A DNA stretch of 64,000 nucleotides from Synechococcus sp. RS9916. GTDB taxonomy: Bacteria > Cyanobacteriota > Cyanobacteriia > PCC-6307 > Cyanobiaceae. The translations under genes and the position numbers were made by a program. The DNA lies in NCBI RefSeq assembly GCF_000153825.1, contig NZ_DS022299.1, forward strand, positions 1,328,869-1,392,868, read 5' to 3'. The first letter of the stretch is position 1; each line of letters begins with the position of its first letter. Below the pieces are notes generated by a model. That model was not told the DNA's origin. It was given only the letters and a program-made list of their open reading frames with translations, and did no database searches. Of the stretch, positions 27,845 through 34,019 are shown in pieces.

Positions 27845-28030
27845 ATGGCCCGTCACCGGAAGCCACCACGGGCTCACGCTGAGGATGAAGCGCTTCGTGG
27901 TCGCTGGGCTGGGCTGCACGAACAGGACGCGCTGCAGGCCAAGTTCCATTCACCAGCAGAGCACCACCGTGCGCGGCGTCGCTGCCGGCAGTTCCTTGAG
28001 GGCGGTGCTGACGCCTGGGCCGATCTTTAG
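27845..28030 (+). CDS. Small basic ORF of the post-tRNA repeat, copy 1 (61 aa)
   Basis: Begins MARHRKPPRAHAEDEALRG. The N-terminus MAR-x-P-x-RP-x-A-x-AEAL is shared with ORFs at 36331 and 47971, each at the same place after a tRNA-Arg end. In copies 1 and 2 the ATG overlaps the stop of a preceding short frame (ending TAMDAVLLLRRL) as TGATG. The C-terminus differs from the other copies. Function unknown. Confidence 0.4.
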   Translation: MARHRKPPRAHAEDEALRGRWAGLHEQDALQAKFHSPAEHHRARRRCRQFLEGGADAWADL

Positions 28031-28115
28031 GCATTCCCTTCACACCCCAACGACCCAGTGAGCATGGAGGGTCCCACCTAGGCCATGGTCGAGGGAGCCA
28101 ACACTCCTGCTGATC

Positions 28116-28271
28116 ATGAGAAAAGAGGACTGGATTCGTCTTGCGATGCCCTTCTCGATCAGCCTCCTAGCGATGGCGATCATCACCCAGCCGCTGGTGT
28201 CGAATGCATTCCCGAGCAGCATCGAAGTGACTCAACGTTTCGGGGATAGCTGGAGAATGAGCTGCGATTAG
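28116..28271 (+). CDS. Small membrane or exported protein (51 aa)
   Basis: Open frame MRKEDWIRLAMPFSISLLAM..., a basic start followed by a hydrophobic stretch and SNAFPSS, which resembles a signal peptide with cleavage near residue 31, then a short tail ending WRMSCD. Too short for family recognition. Confidence 0.42.
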   Translation: MRKEDWIRLAMPFSISLLAMAIITQPLVSNAFPSSIEVTQRFGDSWRMSCD

Positions 28272-28419
28272 AGGCGTGCCCTCTGGTTAAGAGATATGAA
28301 GCCAGAGGGCTCAAGTCCCAATTGCAACAGGTTTTTCATGAACTTGGGTAACAGGCGTGTGAAAGAATGAAAAGGTGTAATCCATCTAAATATTGGCTTT
28401 ACCGATTTTCTTTAGATTC

Positions 28420-28551
28420 ATGGGAGCGTTGCTTCTGGGCACGGCCCTTCTCCCCATGGCTAATTCCCGTAAAGATTTGATCTTGCTTGGAGGGTCCTTC
28501 CTGGTGGGCTTGGGATCTCTTCAGATCGTCCTGACTCTCGGAGGTTTTTGA
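28420..28551 (+). CDS. Small hydrophobic protein (43 aa)
   Basis: Open frame MGALLLGTALLPMANSRKDL followed by ILLGGSFLVGLGSLQIVLTL: two hydrophobic segments with a short charged turn. An A/T-rich region precedes it. Function unknown; membrane location inferred. Confidence 0.42.
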   Translation: MGALLLGTALLPMANSRKDLILLGGSFLVGLGSLQIVLTLGGF

Positions 28552-28606
28552 TCAATCAGATAGAAATCGTCAAGCGCTCCTGTGCCGACAACTTTCTGGC
28601 TAGTTT

Positions 28607-28745
28607 CTAATAAAAAAGACCGCTAAATGCGGGCGATGGCGCCAGGTATTGGAGGCTGATTGATGGTCTTTTTGGGGTGATTGAAGCAATAAAAAGCCCC
28701 TGCACTGGCAGGGGCTTTAGGGTTCTAGGGTTTTAAATAAAGGGT
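28607..28745 (-). repeat. Two-hairpin terminator element, copy 1
   Basis: On the minus strand, downstream of the Nif11 gene at 28751: first hairpin GCCCCTGC(cagt)GCAGGGGC with T-run, then about 60 bp including CAATACCTGGCGCCATCGC, then a second hairpin CCCGCATTTAGCGG followed by TTTTTTATTAG. Eight copies of this block lie between 28.6 and 34.0 kb. Confidence 0.8.
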
Positions 28746-28750
28746 TTACC

Positions 28751-28978
28751 CTACAACCATTTTCCATTAAAATGTCCAGGAATAAGTATCGTTCCTCCAG
28801 CCACGCCTTCCAGTTCCTCTTCACTGAGTTGGCTGATGTGTTCGGTGCCAAAGTCGTGACCGTGCTCTTTAGCAATAGACACCACATCATCCTGTGATTT
28901 AGCTGCCTTAAGTCGGTCTTGAAGACTGGTGTCGCCTTGGACCTTCTGTAGGAATGCCTTGAGTTGCTCTTTGGACAT
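28751..28978 (-). CDS. Nif11-leader peptide precursor 1 (Cys-free core)
   Basis: A 75-residue precursor. Leader MSKEQLKAFLQKVQGDTSLQ ... QLSEEELEGVAGG is the Nif11-type leader (N11P, family TIGR03798) with a double-glycine cleavage motif. The predicted core is TILIPGHFNGKWL: 13 residues, no Cys, so not a lanthipeptide substrate as it stands. It resembles the core of the gene at 33127 (TDVIPGNKW), and the two share leader and 3' flank. Its 5' region contains the conserved CAGTCATAGCAA (28999-29010, + strand) found before most genes of the array. No processing enzyme is nearby. Confidence 0.85.
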   Translation of the reverse strand: MSKEQLKAFLQKVQGDTSLQDRLKAAKSQDDVVSIAKEHGHDFGTEHISQLSEEELEGVAGGTILIPGHFNGKWL

Positions 28979-29022
28979 CGCTGGCTAGGTCGCTTCTGCA
29001 GTCATAGCAACGGTCGGCAGGC

Positions 29023-29054
29023 AATAAAAAACCCCGCTCCTGGCGGGGCTTTTT
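29023..29054. terminator. Bidirectional terminator
   Basis: Hairpin CCCCGCtcctgGCGGGG flanked by AAAAAA on the left and TTTTT on the right, between the 5' region of precursor 1 and the 3' end of the gene at 29088. It could serve both strands. Confidence 0.8.
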
Positions 29055-29087
29055 GCCTCTTCTCTTCGATCAAACGGTGGTCGTCAT

Positions 29088-29264
29088 TCAACTAACGACG
29101 TGATCACCAATGGAACCGCCAGCTTGTTGGATCGTGCGGTTCACAGGGCCAGCAGGAGTGAAGTCAACGACACCATTGACGAAATCCTTCAAGAATCCGC
29201 CGCCTTGCACGGCCTCCAGATCGTCTTCGTTGATGGTTTGAGCGTCGAAAGTTTGAGTGGTCAT
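29088..29264 (-). CDS. Double-glycine peptide precursor (58 aa), GPVN/IGD type
   Basis: Short precursor: leader MTTQTFDAQTINEDDLEAVQ-GG, then a 36-residue Gly-rich, Cys-free core with DFVNGVVDFTPAGPVNR and GGSIGDHVVS. The GPVNR...GG-x-x-IGD pattern recurs in the precursors at 36767 and 39111. The leader is of the short D-x-LE-x-V-x-GG type used by double-glycine bacteriocins. It is preceded by the conserved type-B leader region. Function unknown; a secreted unmodified peptide is inferred. Confidence 0.75.
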   Translation of the reverse strand: MTTQTFDAQTINEDDLEAVQGGGFLKDFVNGVVDFTPAGPVNRTIQQAGGSIGDHVVS

Positions 29265-29440
29265 GGTTTTGAAGTGAGTTGAGTGAGTGATGTGTGGGGT
29301 GTTGCCCCCTCGACTCCTTCAAGGTCACAGCCCTTCTGGTGATCCCCAGTGCATGGAAGTGGTGGAGGAAAGGCCAGGATCTGGTGAGGTGCTGGTGAAC
29401 GGCTCAGAACCCAGTCGCAACCTTGTTTATGGGTCCACTC
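29265..29440 (-). promoter_or_regulatory. Type-B conserved leader region
   Basis: About 175 bp upstream of the 29088 gene. On the sense strand it contains several CACCAG repeats, a stem CTGG..CCAG, CTTGAAGGAGTCGA, the stem-loop GGGGGCAACACCCC and, just before the ATG, ACTCAACTCACTTCAAAACC. Nearly the same sequence precedes eight other peptide genes in the window. Confidence 0.75.
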
Positions 29441-29455
29441 CTCTTGCATGCAGGC

Positions 29456-29482
29456 AATAAAAAACCCCGCTTGTGGCGGGGC
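29456..29482 (-). terminator. Terminator downstream of precursor at 29608
   Basis: Hairpin CCCCGCttgtGGCGGGG with TTTTTTATTG following on the minus strand. Confidence 0.75.
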
Positions 29483-29607
29483 AGTGATCTGATTTTTTGC
29501 CGGGGGATGGATCAGCCACATTCATCGAAGACCGCCCTGCTTTCCCACTCGTTGGTGTTGTATTGCTTTCAGCTCATCGCGTGAGCATCAGGCTCCCCGG
29601 GTTCAAC

Positions 29608-29904
29608 TCACTTCAAGACGGGCTTGCGGCCTTTGCCACCACCACGGGAGCCGGGCTCTTCCCGATAGCTACCAGAGTTCTGGCCACAGTCGCCTTGTTT
29701 TTCATCGCTAATGGCGTCGTGAATGGCATCAGCGACGTCTTCTTTGACTTCGTCCCAAAGCTCATTGGTCAGCCAGCCGAGGGTAAAGGCTGCACCGATT
29801 GCAACCGCCGGCGCGACCCAAGCGATGCCGCCATTCAGTTCAGACAGTTCGGCGAGTTGAAGCTCTTGGTCGACGGTGGTCTCGTTGATGAAAGAAGTCG
29901 TCAT
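29608..29904 (-). CDS. Double-glycine precursor with membrane-helix core (98 aa), copy 1
   Basis: Starts MTTSFINETTVDQELQLAEL then SELNGG, a bacteriocin-like double-glycine leader. The core has a hydrophobic helix (IAWVAPAVAIGAAFTLGWL), an acidic amphipathic stretch (NELWDEVKEDVADAIHDAI) and a basic Gly-rich tail ending GGGKGRKPVLK. It is paralogous to the gene at 48497 (96 aa), which shares leader, tail and flanking DNA. A CRP-type palindrome lies at 30002-30017. Confidence 0.8.
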   Translation of the reverse strand: MTTSFINETTVDQELQLAELSELNGGIAWVAPAVAIGAAFTLGWLTNELWDEVKEDVADAIHDAISDEKQGDCGQNSGSYREEPGSRGGGKGRKPVLK

Positions 29905-30017
29905 TGGTTTTTGTTGGGTGAAGTGTGGTGGAGGTCTCCCTCCGACTCACACACCATCGCCGTGATCGCCACCCGCTTCATTGATCTGGGTCAACGGTTT
30001 CTGTGATCTTGGTCACA
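29905..30017 (-). promoter_or_regulatory. Type-C leader with CRP-type site, copy 1
   Basis: TGTGATCTTGGTCACA at 30002-30017 is a perfect TGTGA-N6-TCACA palindrome, about 98 bp before the start codon. It is followed on the sense strand by TTGACC and then a hairpin GTGTG..GGAGG-GAGA-CCTCC..CACAC close to the start. Four genes share this arrangement. Confidence 0.75.
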
Positions 30018-30050
30018 GGGGGCATTTGCGGATGCACCGCCGAGCCCACT

Positions 30051-30165
30051 ATCTAATAAAAAAGCCCGCTAAATGCGGGCGATGGTGCCAGATATTGAAG
30101 GCTGATTTGCTGGCTTATGGGTGTGACTGAAGAAATAAAAAACCCCTGCGGTTGCAGGGGCTTTG
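30051..30165 (-). repeat. Two-hairpin terminator element, copy 2
   Basis: Same block as copy 1, downstream of the Nif11 gene at 30199, with CCCCTGCggttGCAGGGG and CCCGCTAAATGCGGG. Its outer flank GCACCGCCGAGCCCACTATC is also shared with copies 3 and 4. Confidence 0.8.
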
Positions 30166-30198
30166 AGTGTGTAACCTGAAGGAGGCAGTACAGAATCA

Positions 30199-30519
30199 TC
30201 AGCTCCTTTTGCGGAGGAACCCAGGAATAGCGGAATTGAGAAGGGAATGATCAATAGGAGCAGGAGCAGGCATGCCAGGCAGTATCGATTGATTAGTCAC
30301 GCTGCAGCCCCCACCAGCAAGACCACCAGCCACGCCTTCAAGGACTTCTTCTACAATTTCTGATTCAGCCTTCTTCAAATCGTCAGCAGAAATACTAAAC
30401 CCAGCCTCTTGGGCAATCGCAGCAACAGCATTGGCATCGCTGGCTGCTTTCAGCTTCTCTTGAAGACCGGTGTCTGCTTTGACCTTCTCTAGAAAGGCTT
30501 TGAGTTGTTCTTCTGACAT
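30199..30519 (-). CDS. Nif11-leader peptide precursor 2 (one Cys, long core)
   Basis: A 106-residue precursor starting MSEEQLKAFLEKVKADTGLQ. The leader is of the second subtype in this array (AGFSISADDLKKAES ... LEGVAGG). The predicted core is unusually long, about 40 residues, starting LAGGGCSVTNQS with a single Cys and a Pro/Ala-rich middle, ending PGFLRKRS. One Cys does not exclude a single thioether ring, but the core is atypical. Confidence 0.82.
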   Translation of the reverse strand: MSEEQLKAFLEKVKADTGLQEKLKAASDANAVAAIAQEAGFSISADDLKKAESEIVEEVLEGVAGGLAGGGCSVTNQSILPGMPAPAPIDHSLLNSAIPGFLRKRS

Positions 30520-30562
30520 GGGATAGATGCTGATACAGCAGTCATAGCAGCGGTCGGCAAGC

Positions 30563-30589
30563 AATAAAAAACCCCGCTCATGGCGGGGT
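30563..30589 (-). terminator. Terminator-like hairpin in the array
   Basis: ACCCCGCtcatGGCGGGGT followed on the minus strand by TTTTTTATTG, upstream of precursor 2. Confidence 0.65.
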
Positions 30590-30645
30590 GGTCTCGACGG
30601 CAGCGGCGGTCAGGCTCATCTGCGGATGCACCACCGAGCCCACTA

Positions 30646-30762
30646 TCTAATAAAAAAGCTCGCTAAATGCGGGCGATGGTGCCAGGTATTGGAGGCTGAT
30701 TGATGGTCTTTTTGGGGTGATTGAAGAAATAAAAAGCCCCTGCGGTTGCAGGGGGCTTTGAT
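30646..30762 (-). repeat. Two-hairpin terminator element, copy 3
   Basis: Downstream of the gene at 30794. Contains GCTCGCTAAATGCGGGC and CCCCTGCggttGCAGGGG; the spacer CAGGTATTGGAGGCTGATTG is identical to that of copy 1. Confidence 0.8.
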
Positions 30763-30793
30763 TCATCCTTCAATATACTAAAGTCGCTAGGCT

Positions 30794-31057
30794 CTAGTTA
30801 ACCTTACACCACCCATCACTGAGTTTTATCTTACCCACGCTAGTCCTATAAATACACTCCAGACACCACGCTCCGCCAGCCACGGCTTCCAGTTCCTCTT
30901 CACTGAGTTCAGCGATCTTATCAACAGTGAATTCGTGGCCGTGCTCTTTAGCGATGCTCACAACATCATCAGATGACTTAGCTGCTTTTAGCTTTTCCTG
31001 AAGTGTGGTGTCGCCTTTCACCTTTTCTAGGAAGGCTCTGAGTTGCTCTAATGACAT
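30794..31057 (-). CDS. Nif11-leader peptide precursor 3, three-Cys lanthipeptide-like core
   Basis: An 87-residue precursor: leader MSLEQLRAFLEKVKGDTTLQ ... ELSEEELEAVAGG. The 25-residue core starts AWCLECIYRTS and ends LSDGWCKVN, with Cys at core positions 3, 6 and 22 and Thr10, Ser11, Ser18 as possible dehydration sites. This composition is like prochlorosin-type class II lanthipeptide precursors. Its ATG lies only 43 bp after the stop of precursor 4; the gap is a remnant of a terminator element, so the two may be cotranscribed. Confidence 0.87.
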   Translation of the reverse strand: MSLEQLRAFLEKVKGDTTLQEKLKAAKSSDDVVSIAKEHGHEFTVDKIAELSEEELEAVAGGAWCLECIYRTSVGKIKLSDGWCKVN

Positions 31058-31100
31058 GGTTTGTAGGGGCTTTGATGAGTAGGCTCAGAATCCATGAGGC

Positions 31101-31361
31101 TCAGAATTGGCAGCTCTCGGGGTCGGAAGTCTTTCGGCAGTCAGCTCTCGTCGCTTTATCCACCCCTATTATCCCTCCACCAGCCACGCCTTCCAGCTCC
31201 TCTTCACTGAGTTGGCTGATGTGCTCTGCGCCAAAGTCGTGACCGTGCTCTTTAGCAATAGACACCACTTCATCCTGTGACTTAGCTGCCTTGAGTCGTT
31301 CTTGAAGATTGAGGTCGCCTTTGACTTTCTCCAGGAACGCCTTGAGCTGCTCTTTAGACAT
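31101..31361 (-). CDS. Nif11-leader peptide precursor 4, two-Cys core
   Basis: An 86-residue precursor beginning MSKEQLKAFLEKVKGDLNLQ, with leader end QLSEEELEGVAGG. The 24-residue core GIIGVDKATRAD-C-RKTSDPES-CQF has Cys 13 and 22 with Thr9, Thr16, Ser17 and Ser21 nearby, compatible with lanthionine formation. The leader is almost identical to those at 28751, 32707 and 33127, while the core is unrelated. CAGTCATAGC lies upstream (about 31385). Confidence 0.87.
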   Translation of the reverse strand: MSKEQLKAFLEKVKGDLNLQERLKAAKSQDEVVSIAKEHGHDFGAEHISQLSEEELEGVAGGGIIGVDKATRADCRKTSDPESCQF

Positions 31362-31404
31362 AGCTGGCATCGGTCGATTTAGCAGTCATAGCATCGGTCG
31401 GCAG

Positions 31405-31433
31405 GCAATAAAAAACCCCGCTCGTGGCGGGGC
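31405..31433 (-). terminator. Terminator-like hairpin in the array
   Basis: CCCCGCtcgtGGCGGGG with TTTTTTATTG on the minus strand, between precursor 4 and the double-glycine gene at 31458. Confidence 0.65.
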
Positions 31434-31457
31434 TTGGGCTGATTGTTGGTGAATGGA

Positions 31458-31619
31458 TCATCGATATGGGGCAGGTCCGTGGCCCGCTATCCATAGGGGG
31501 AGGGTGATGGGCAACATATGGGTCTCATTCACCCTTCGCTCGAAACTGCCACCTTCGACGAGTTCCAGTTGGTCGTCAGTCAGCTCGATGATCTGGGCTT
31601 GGGTGTTGAGTTCAGTCAT
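31458..31619 (-). CDS. Double-glycine peptide precursor (53 aa), SFERRVNE core
   Basis: Leader MTELNTQAQIIELTDDQLEL then VEGG, and a 29-residue core SFERRVNETHMLPITL... ending GHGPAPYR. It follows the gene at 31659 with a 38-bp gap and lacks its own full leader region, suggesting a two-gene operon. A close copy on the plus strand at 46194 is broken by a stop codon. No Cys; function unknown. Confidence 0.7.
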   Translation of the reverse strand: MTELNTQAQIIELTDDQLELVEGGSFERRVNETHMLPITLPLWIAGHGPAPYR

Positions 31620-31658
31620 GGTTTTGAAGTGAGTTGAGTGAATTAAGCGGTCAGAAAA

Positions 31659-31814
31659 TTACTTTGTTAAGTGATGGAGTATGTCAAGGGTGTCGATAAG
31701 CGGTGGCAGCGTATGGAAGAAGCCACCTTCGACAGCCTCTAGTTGGTCTTCGGTCAGTTCAAGGATCTGATCCTCAGCAGTGACGTCGGCTTGAGCGTGA
31801 TTAGAAGTGGTCAT
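31659..31814 (-). CDS. Double-glycine peptide precursor (51 aa), short hydrophobic core
   Basis: Leader MTTSNHAQADVTAEDQILEL, then TEDQLEAVEGG, followed by a 20-residue core FFHTLPPLIDTLDILHHLTK that could form an amphipathic helix. It is preceded by a full type-B leader region (31815-31999). It is first in a probable operon with the gene at 31458. Confidence 0.72.
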   Translation of the reverse strand: MTTSNHAQADVTAEDQILELTEDQLEAVEGGFFHTLPPLIDTLDILHHLTK

Positions 31815-31999
31815 GGTTTTGAAAGTGAGTTGAGTGAGTGATGCGTGGGGTGTTGCCCCCTCGACTCCTTCAAGGTCACAGCCCTTCTGGTGATCCCCAG
31901 TGCACGGATGTGGTGTGGATGCAGGCAAGGTCTGGTGAGGTTCTGGTGAACGGCTCAGAACCCAGTCACAGCATTGTTTATGGGTCTCCTCCTCCTGCA
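31815..31999 (-). promoter_or_regulatory. Type-B conserved leader region
   Basis: Shares with the other copies the CACCAG repeats, CTTGAAGGAGTCGA, the GGGGGCAACACCCC stem-loop and the CTCAACTCAC segment before the ATG of the 31659 gene. Confidence 0.75.
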
Positions 32000-32090
32000 G
32001 ATAGCCAATAAAAAACCCTCGCTCGTAGCTAGTCGTCTGCCACGGAGACGGTGGTGGGGGTCATCTGCGGATGCACCACCGAGCCCACTA

Positions 32091-32208
32091 TCTAATAAAA
32101 AAGCCCGCTAAATGCGGGCGATGGTGCCAGGTATTGGAGGCTGATTTATGGTCTTTTTGGGGTGATTGAAGCATTAAAAAACCCCTGCCGTTGCAGGGGC
32201 TTTGATGA
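32091..32208 (-). repeat. Two-hairpin terminator element, copy 4
   Basis: Downstream of the gene at 32227; GCCCGCTAAATGCGGGC and CCCCTGCcgttGCAGGGG. Outer flank GCACCACCGAGCCCACTATC as in copies 2 and 3. Confidence 0.8.
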
Positions 32209-32226
32209 GTAGGCTCACTAGCACTA

Positions 32227-32496
32227 TTATGGACACCATCCCCAGCCACCATTGGTCCAAGTCCCCCAGCAGCCACGGCCACGCAGTCCAGTTTTCCCAC
32301 CTCCAGCCACGCCTTCCAGTTCTTCGTCTGAAAGCTCAGATTGAAGCTTAGTTAGGTCATTAGCAGAAATACTAAACCCTGCTTCGTTGGCAATCGCAGT
32401 AACAGCATCGGCATCAGCAGCTGCTTTCAGCTTCTCCTGAAGACTGGTATCGCCTTTGACCTTCTCTAGGAAGGCTTTGAGTTGTTCTTCAGACAT
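32227..32496 (-). CDS. Nif11-leader peptide precursor 5, Trp/Gly-rich two-Cys core
   Basis: An 89-residue precursor. Leader MSEEQLKAFLEKVKGDTSLQ with the AGFSISANDL subtype, ending LSDEELEGVAGG. The 23-residue core GKTGLRGRGCWGTWTN... ends GWGWCP: Cys 10 and 22, Thr 3, 13 and 15, and four Trp. It fits a lanthipeptide-like precursor. The conserved CAGTCATAGCAA lies upstream near 32516. Confidence 0.87.
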   Translation of the reverse strand: MSEEQLKAFLEKVKGDTSLQEKLKAAADADAVTAIANEAGFSISANDLTKLQSELSDEELEGVAGGGKTGLRGRGCWGTWTNGGWGWCP

Positions 32497-32550
32497 GGGA
32501 TAGATGCTGATACAGCAGTCATAGCAATGGTCGTCAGCGTTGTCAGTTGG

Positions 32551-32667
32551 CAATAAAAAGCCCGCTAAATGCGGGCGATGGTGCCAGGTATTGGTCGGCT
32601 GAGTGAAGGGTTTTTTTGGGGTGATTGATCAAATAACCCCCCGCGGTTGCACGGGCTTTGATGAGTA
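32551..32667 (-). repeat. Two-hairpin terminator element, copy 5
   Basis: Downstream of the gene at 32707. The distal hairpin GCCCGCTAAATGCGGGC is intact; the proximal one has drifted (CCCGCGgttgCACGGG). Confidence 0.75.
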
Positions 32668-32706
32668 GTCTCACTCACACACAGTACCATGACTGACCGC
32701 TTCCAG

Positions 32707-32934
32707 TTAGCAACAACTCTCGTTCTTCCAGTTACACTGGACCTGGTTCCCACCAGACACACCTTCCAGCTCCTTTTCACTGAGTTGGCTGATGTGTTCG
32801 GTGCCAAAGTCGTGACCGTGCTCTTTAGCAATAGACACCACTTCATCCTGTGACTTAGCTGCCTTGAGTCGGTCTTGAAGGCTGGTGTCTGCTTTGACTT
32901 TCTCAAGGAATGCCTTTAGCTGCTCTTCTGACAT
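32707..32934 (-). CDS. Nif11-leader peptide precursor 6, three-Cys core
   Basis: A 75-residue precursor starting MSEEQLKAFLEKVKADTSLQ with leader end QLSEKELEGVSGG (Ser replaces the usual Ala before GG). The 13-residue core NQVQCNWKNESCC has Cys 5, 12 and 13 but only one Ser, so it is a poor lanthionine substrate; disulfide or another modification is possible. CAGTCATAGCAA lies upstream at about 32957. Confidence 0.86.
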   Translation of the reverse strand: MSEEQLKAFLEKVKADTSLQDRLKAAKSQDEVVSIAKEHGHDFGTEHISQLSEKELEGVSGGNQVQCNWKNESCC

Positions 32935-32989
32935 GGCGGGCTAGGTCACTTCAGCAGTCATAGCAACGGTCGGTAGCGTTGTCAGTTGG

Positions 32990-33102
32990 CAATAAAAAAG
33001 CCCGCTAAATGCGGGCGATGGTGCCAGGTATTGGAAGCTGATTAGTGGTCTTATTGGTGTGATTGAAGAAATAAAACCCCCTGCGGTTGCAGGGGCTTTA
33101 GG
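32990..33102 (-). repeat. Two-hairpin terminator element, copy 6
   Basis: Downstream of the gene at 33127; GCCCGCTAAATGCGGGC plus CCCCTGCggttGCAGGGG. The DNA next to it (TTTAGGGTTCTAGGGTTTTA) is identical to that beside copy 1. Confidence 0.8.
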
Positions 33103-33126
33103 GTTCTAGGGTTTTAAATAAAGGGT

Positions 33127-33342
33127 TTACCATTTATTTCCGGGAATAACATCAGTTCCGCCAGCCACGCCTTCCAGCTCCTCTTCACTGAGTTGGCTGA
33201 TGTGTTCGGTGCCAAAGTCGTGACCGTGCTCCTTAGCAATAGACACCACTTCATCCTGTGACTTGGCTGCCCTAAGTCGTTCTTGGAGATTGAGGTCGCC
33301 TTTGACCTTCTCTAGGAATGCCTTGAGTTGCTCTTTAGACAT
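33127..33342 (-). CDS. Nif11-leader peptide precursor 7 (nine-residue Cys-free core)
   Basis: A 71-residue precursor with leader MSKEQLKAFLEKVKGDLNLQ ... QLSEEELEGVAGG and a core of only TDVIPGNKW. Leader and 3' flank match the gene at 28751, whose core TILIPGHFNGKWL is a longer relative, so the two are recent duplicates differing mainly in the core. CAGTCATAGCAA lies upstream. Confidence 0.84.
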   Translation of the reverse strand: MSKEQLKAFLEKVKGDLNLQERLRAAKSQDEVVSIAKEHGHDFGTEHISQLSEEELEGVAGGTDVIPGNKW

Positions 33343-33397
33343 AGCTGGCTAGGTCGCTGCAGCAGTCATAGCAATGGTCAGTAGCGATGTCAGATAG

Positions 33398-33508
33398 CAA
33401 TAAAAGGCAAGTAAATGCGGGCGATGGTGTCAGGTATCGGAAGACATTTGTGACTGCTTGAGGGTGATTGAAGAAATAAAAAACCCCTGTGATTGCAGGG
33501 GCTTTGAT
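33398..33508 (-). repeat. Two-hairpin terminator element, copy 7 (degenerate)
   Basis: The distal hairpin has decayed (GGCAAGTAAATGCGGGC); the proximal CCCCTGtgattgCAGGGG is intact. Lies downstream of the gene at 33578. Confidence 0.7.
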
Positions 33509-33571
33509 GAGTAGGCTCAGTCACACACAGCAACAGCACACATCGACAGTCCGATTAGCAACCCCCACAGT

Positions 33572-33649
33572 CACCAGTCAGCACCCCCGCCAGCCACGCC
33601 ACGTTCGACAGGCGCGATAATCACCAGTCGCTTCCCCGCCAGCCACGCC
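33572..33649. repeat. Imperfect direct repeat across leader/core junction
   Basis: CACCAGTCAGCACCCCCGCC at 33572-33591, continuing AGCCACGCC to 33600, and CACCAGTCGCTTCCCCGCC from 33622, continuing AGCCACGCC to 33649. The two copies are 50 bp apart. The second encodes the GVAGG|EATGD junction of the gene at 33578 in frame; the first supplies the end of the core in another frame. Confidence 0.8.
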
Positions 33650-33832
33650 TTCCAGTTCCTCATCTGAAAGTTCTGATTGAGCGTTCTTCAAGTCATCAGC
33701 AGAAATACTAAACCCTGCTTCCTTGGCAATCGCAGTAACAGCATCATTGTCAGCAGCTGCTTTGAGCTTCTCCTGAAGACTGCTATCGCCCTTGACTTTT
33801 TCCAGGAATGCCTTGAGTTGTTCTTCTGACAT
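33578..33832 (-). CDS. Nif11-leader peptide precursor 8, two-Cys Arg/Trp core
   Basis: An 84-residue precursor: leader MSEEQLKAFLEKVKGDSSLQ, AGFSISADDL subtype, ending LSDEELEGVAGG. The 18-residue core EATGDYRACRTWRGWRGC has Cys 9 and 18 and Thr 3 and 11. Its last codons come from a shifted-frame duplication of the DNA that encodes the leader/core junction. Upstream CAGTCATAGCAA is at about 33852. Confidence 0.86.
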   Translation of the reverse strand: MSEEQLKAFLEKVKGDSSLQEKLKAAADNDAVTAIAKEAGFSISADDLKNAQSELSDEELEGVAGGEATGDYRACRTWRGWRGC

Positions 33833-33884
33833 GAGTATCAGGTCTGTTCAGCAGTCATAGCAACGGTCGGCAGCGTTGTCTGCA

Positions 33885-33998
33885 TCTAATAAAAAAGCCC
33901 GCTAAATGCGGGCGATGGTGCCAGGTATTGAAGGCTGATTTGTGTGCTATTTGGGGTGATTGAAGCAATAAAAAACCCCTGTGATTGCAGGGGCGTTG
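33885..33998 (-). repeat. Two-hairpin terminator element, copy 8
   Basis: GCCCGCTAAATGCGGGC and CCCCTGtgattgCAGGGG. The gene that should lie to its right (as for the other copies) is missing; only a core-like fragment remains at 34020-34085. Confidence 0.8.
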
Positions 33999-34019
33999 AG
34001 TGATAAGTTTTAGTAGAGT

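Noticed and set aside
29261..29521. Minus-strand ORF through the type-B leader
   Set aside because: Its protein (CTGDHQKGCDLEGVEGATPHTS) is a translation of the conserved leader region and recurs wherever that region occurs. Conservation follows the DNA elements, and the real genes start at the following ATG.
28600..34000. CRISPR-like array
   Set aside because: Repeats are about 115 bp, lie between protein-coding genes and are spaced by whole genes; no short repeats with unique 30-40-bp spacers and no cas genes.
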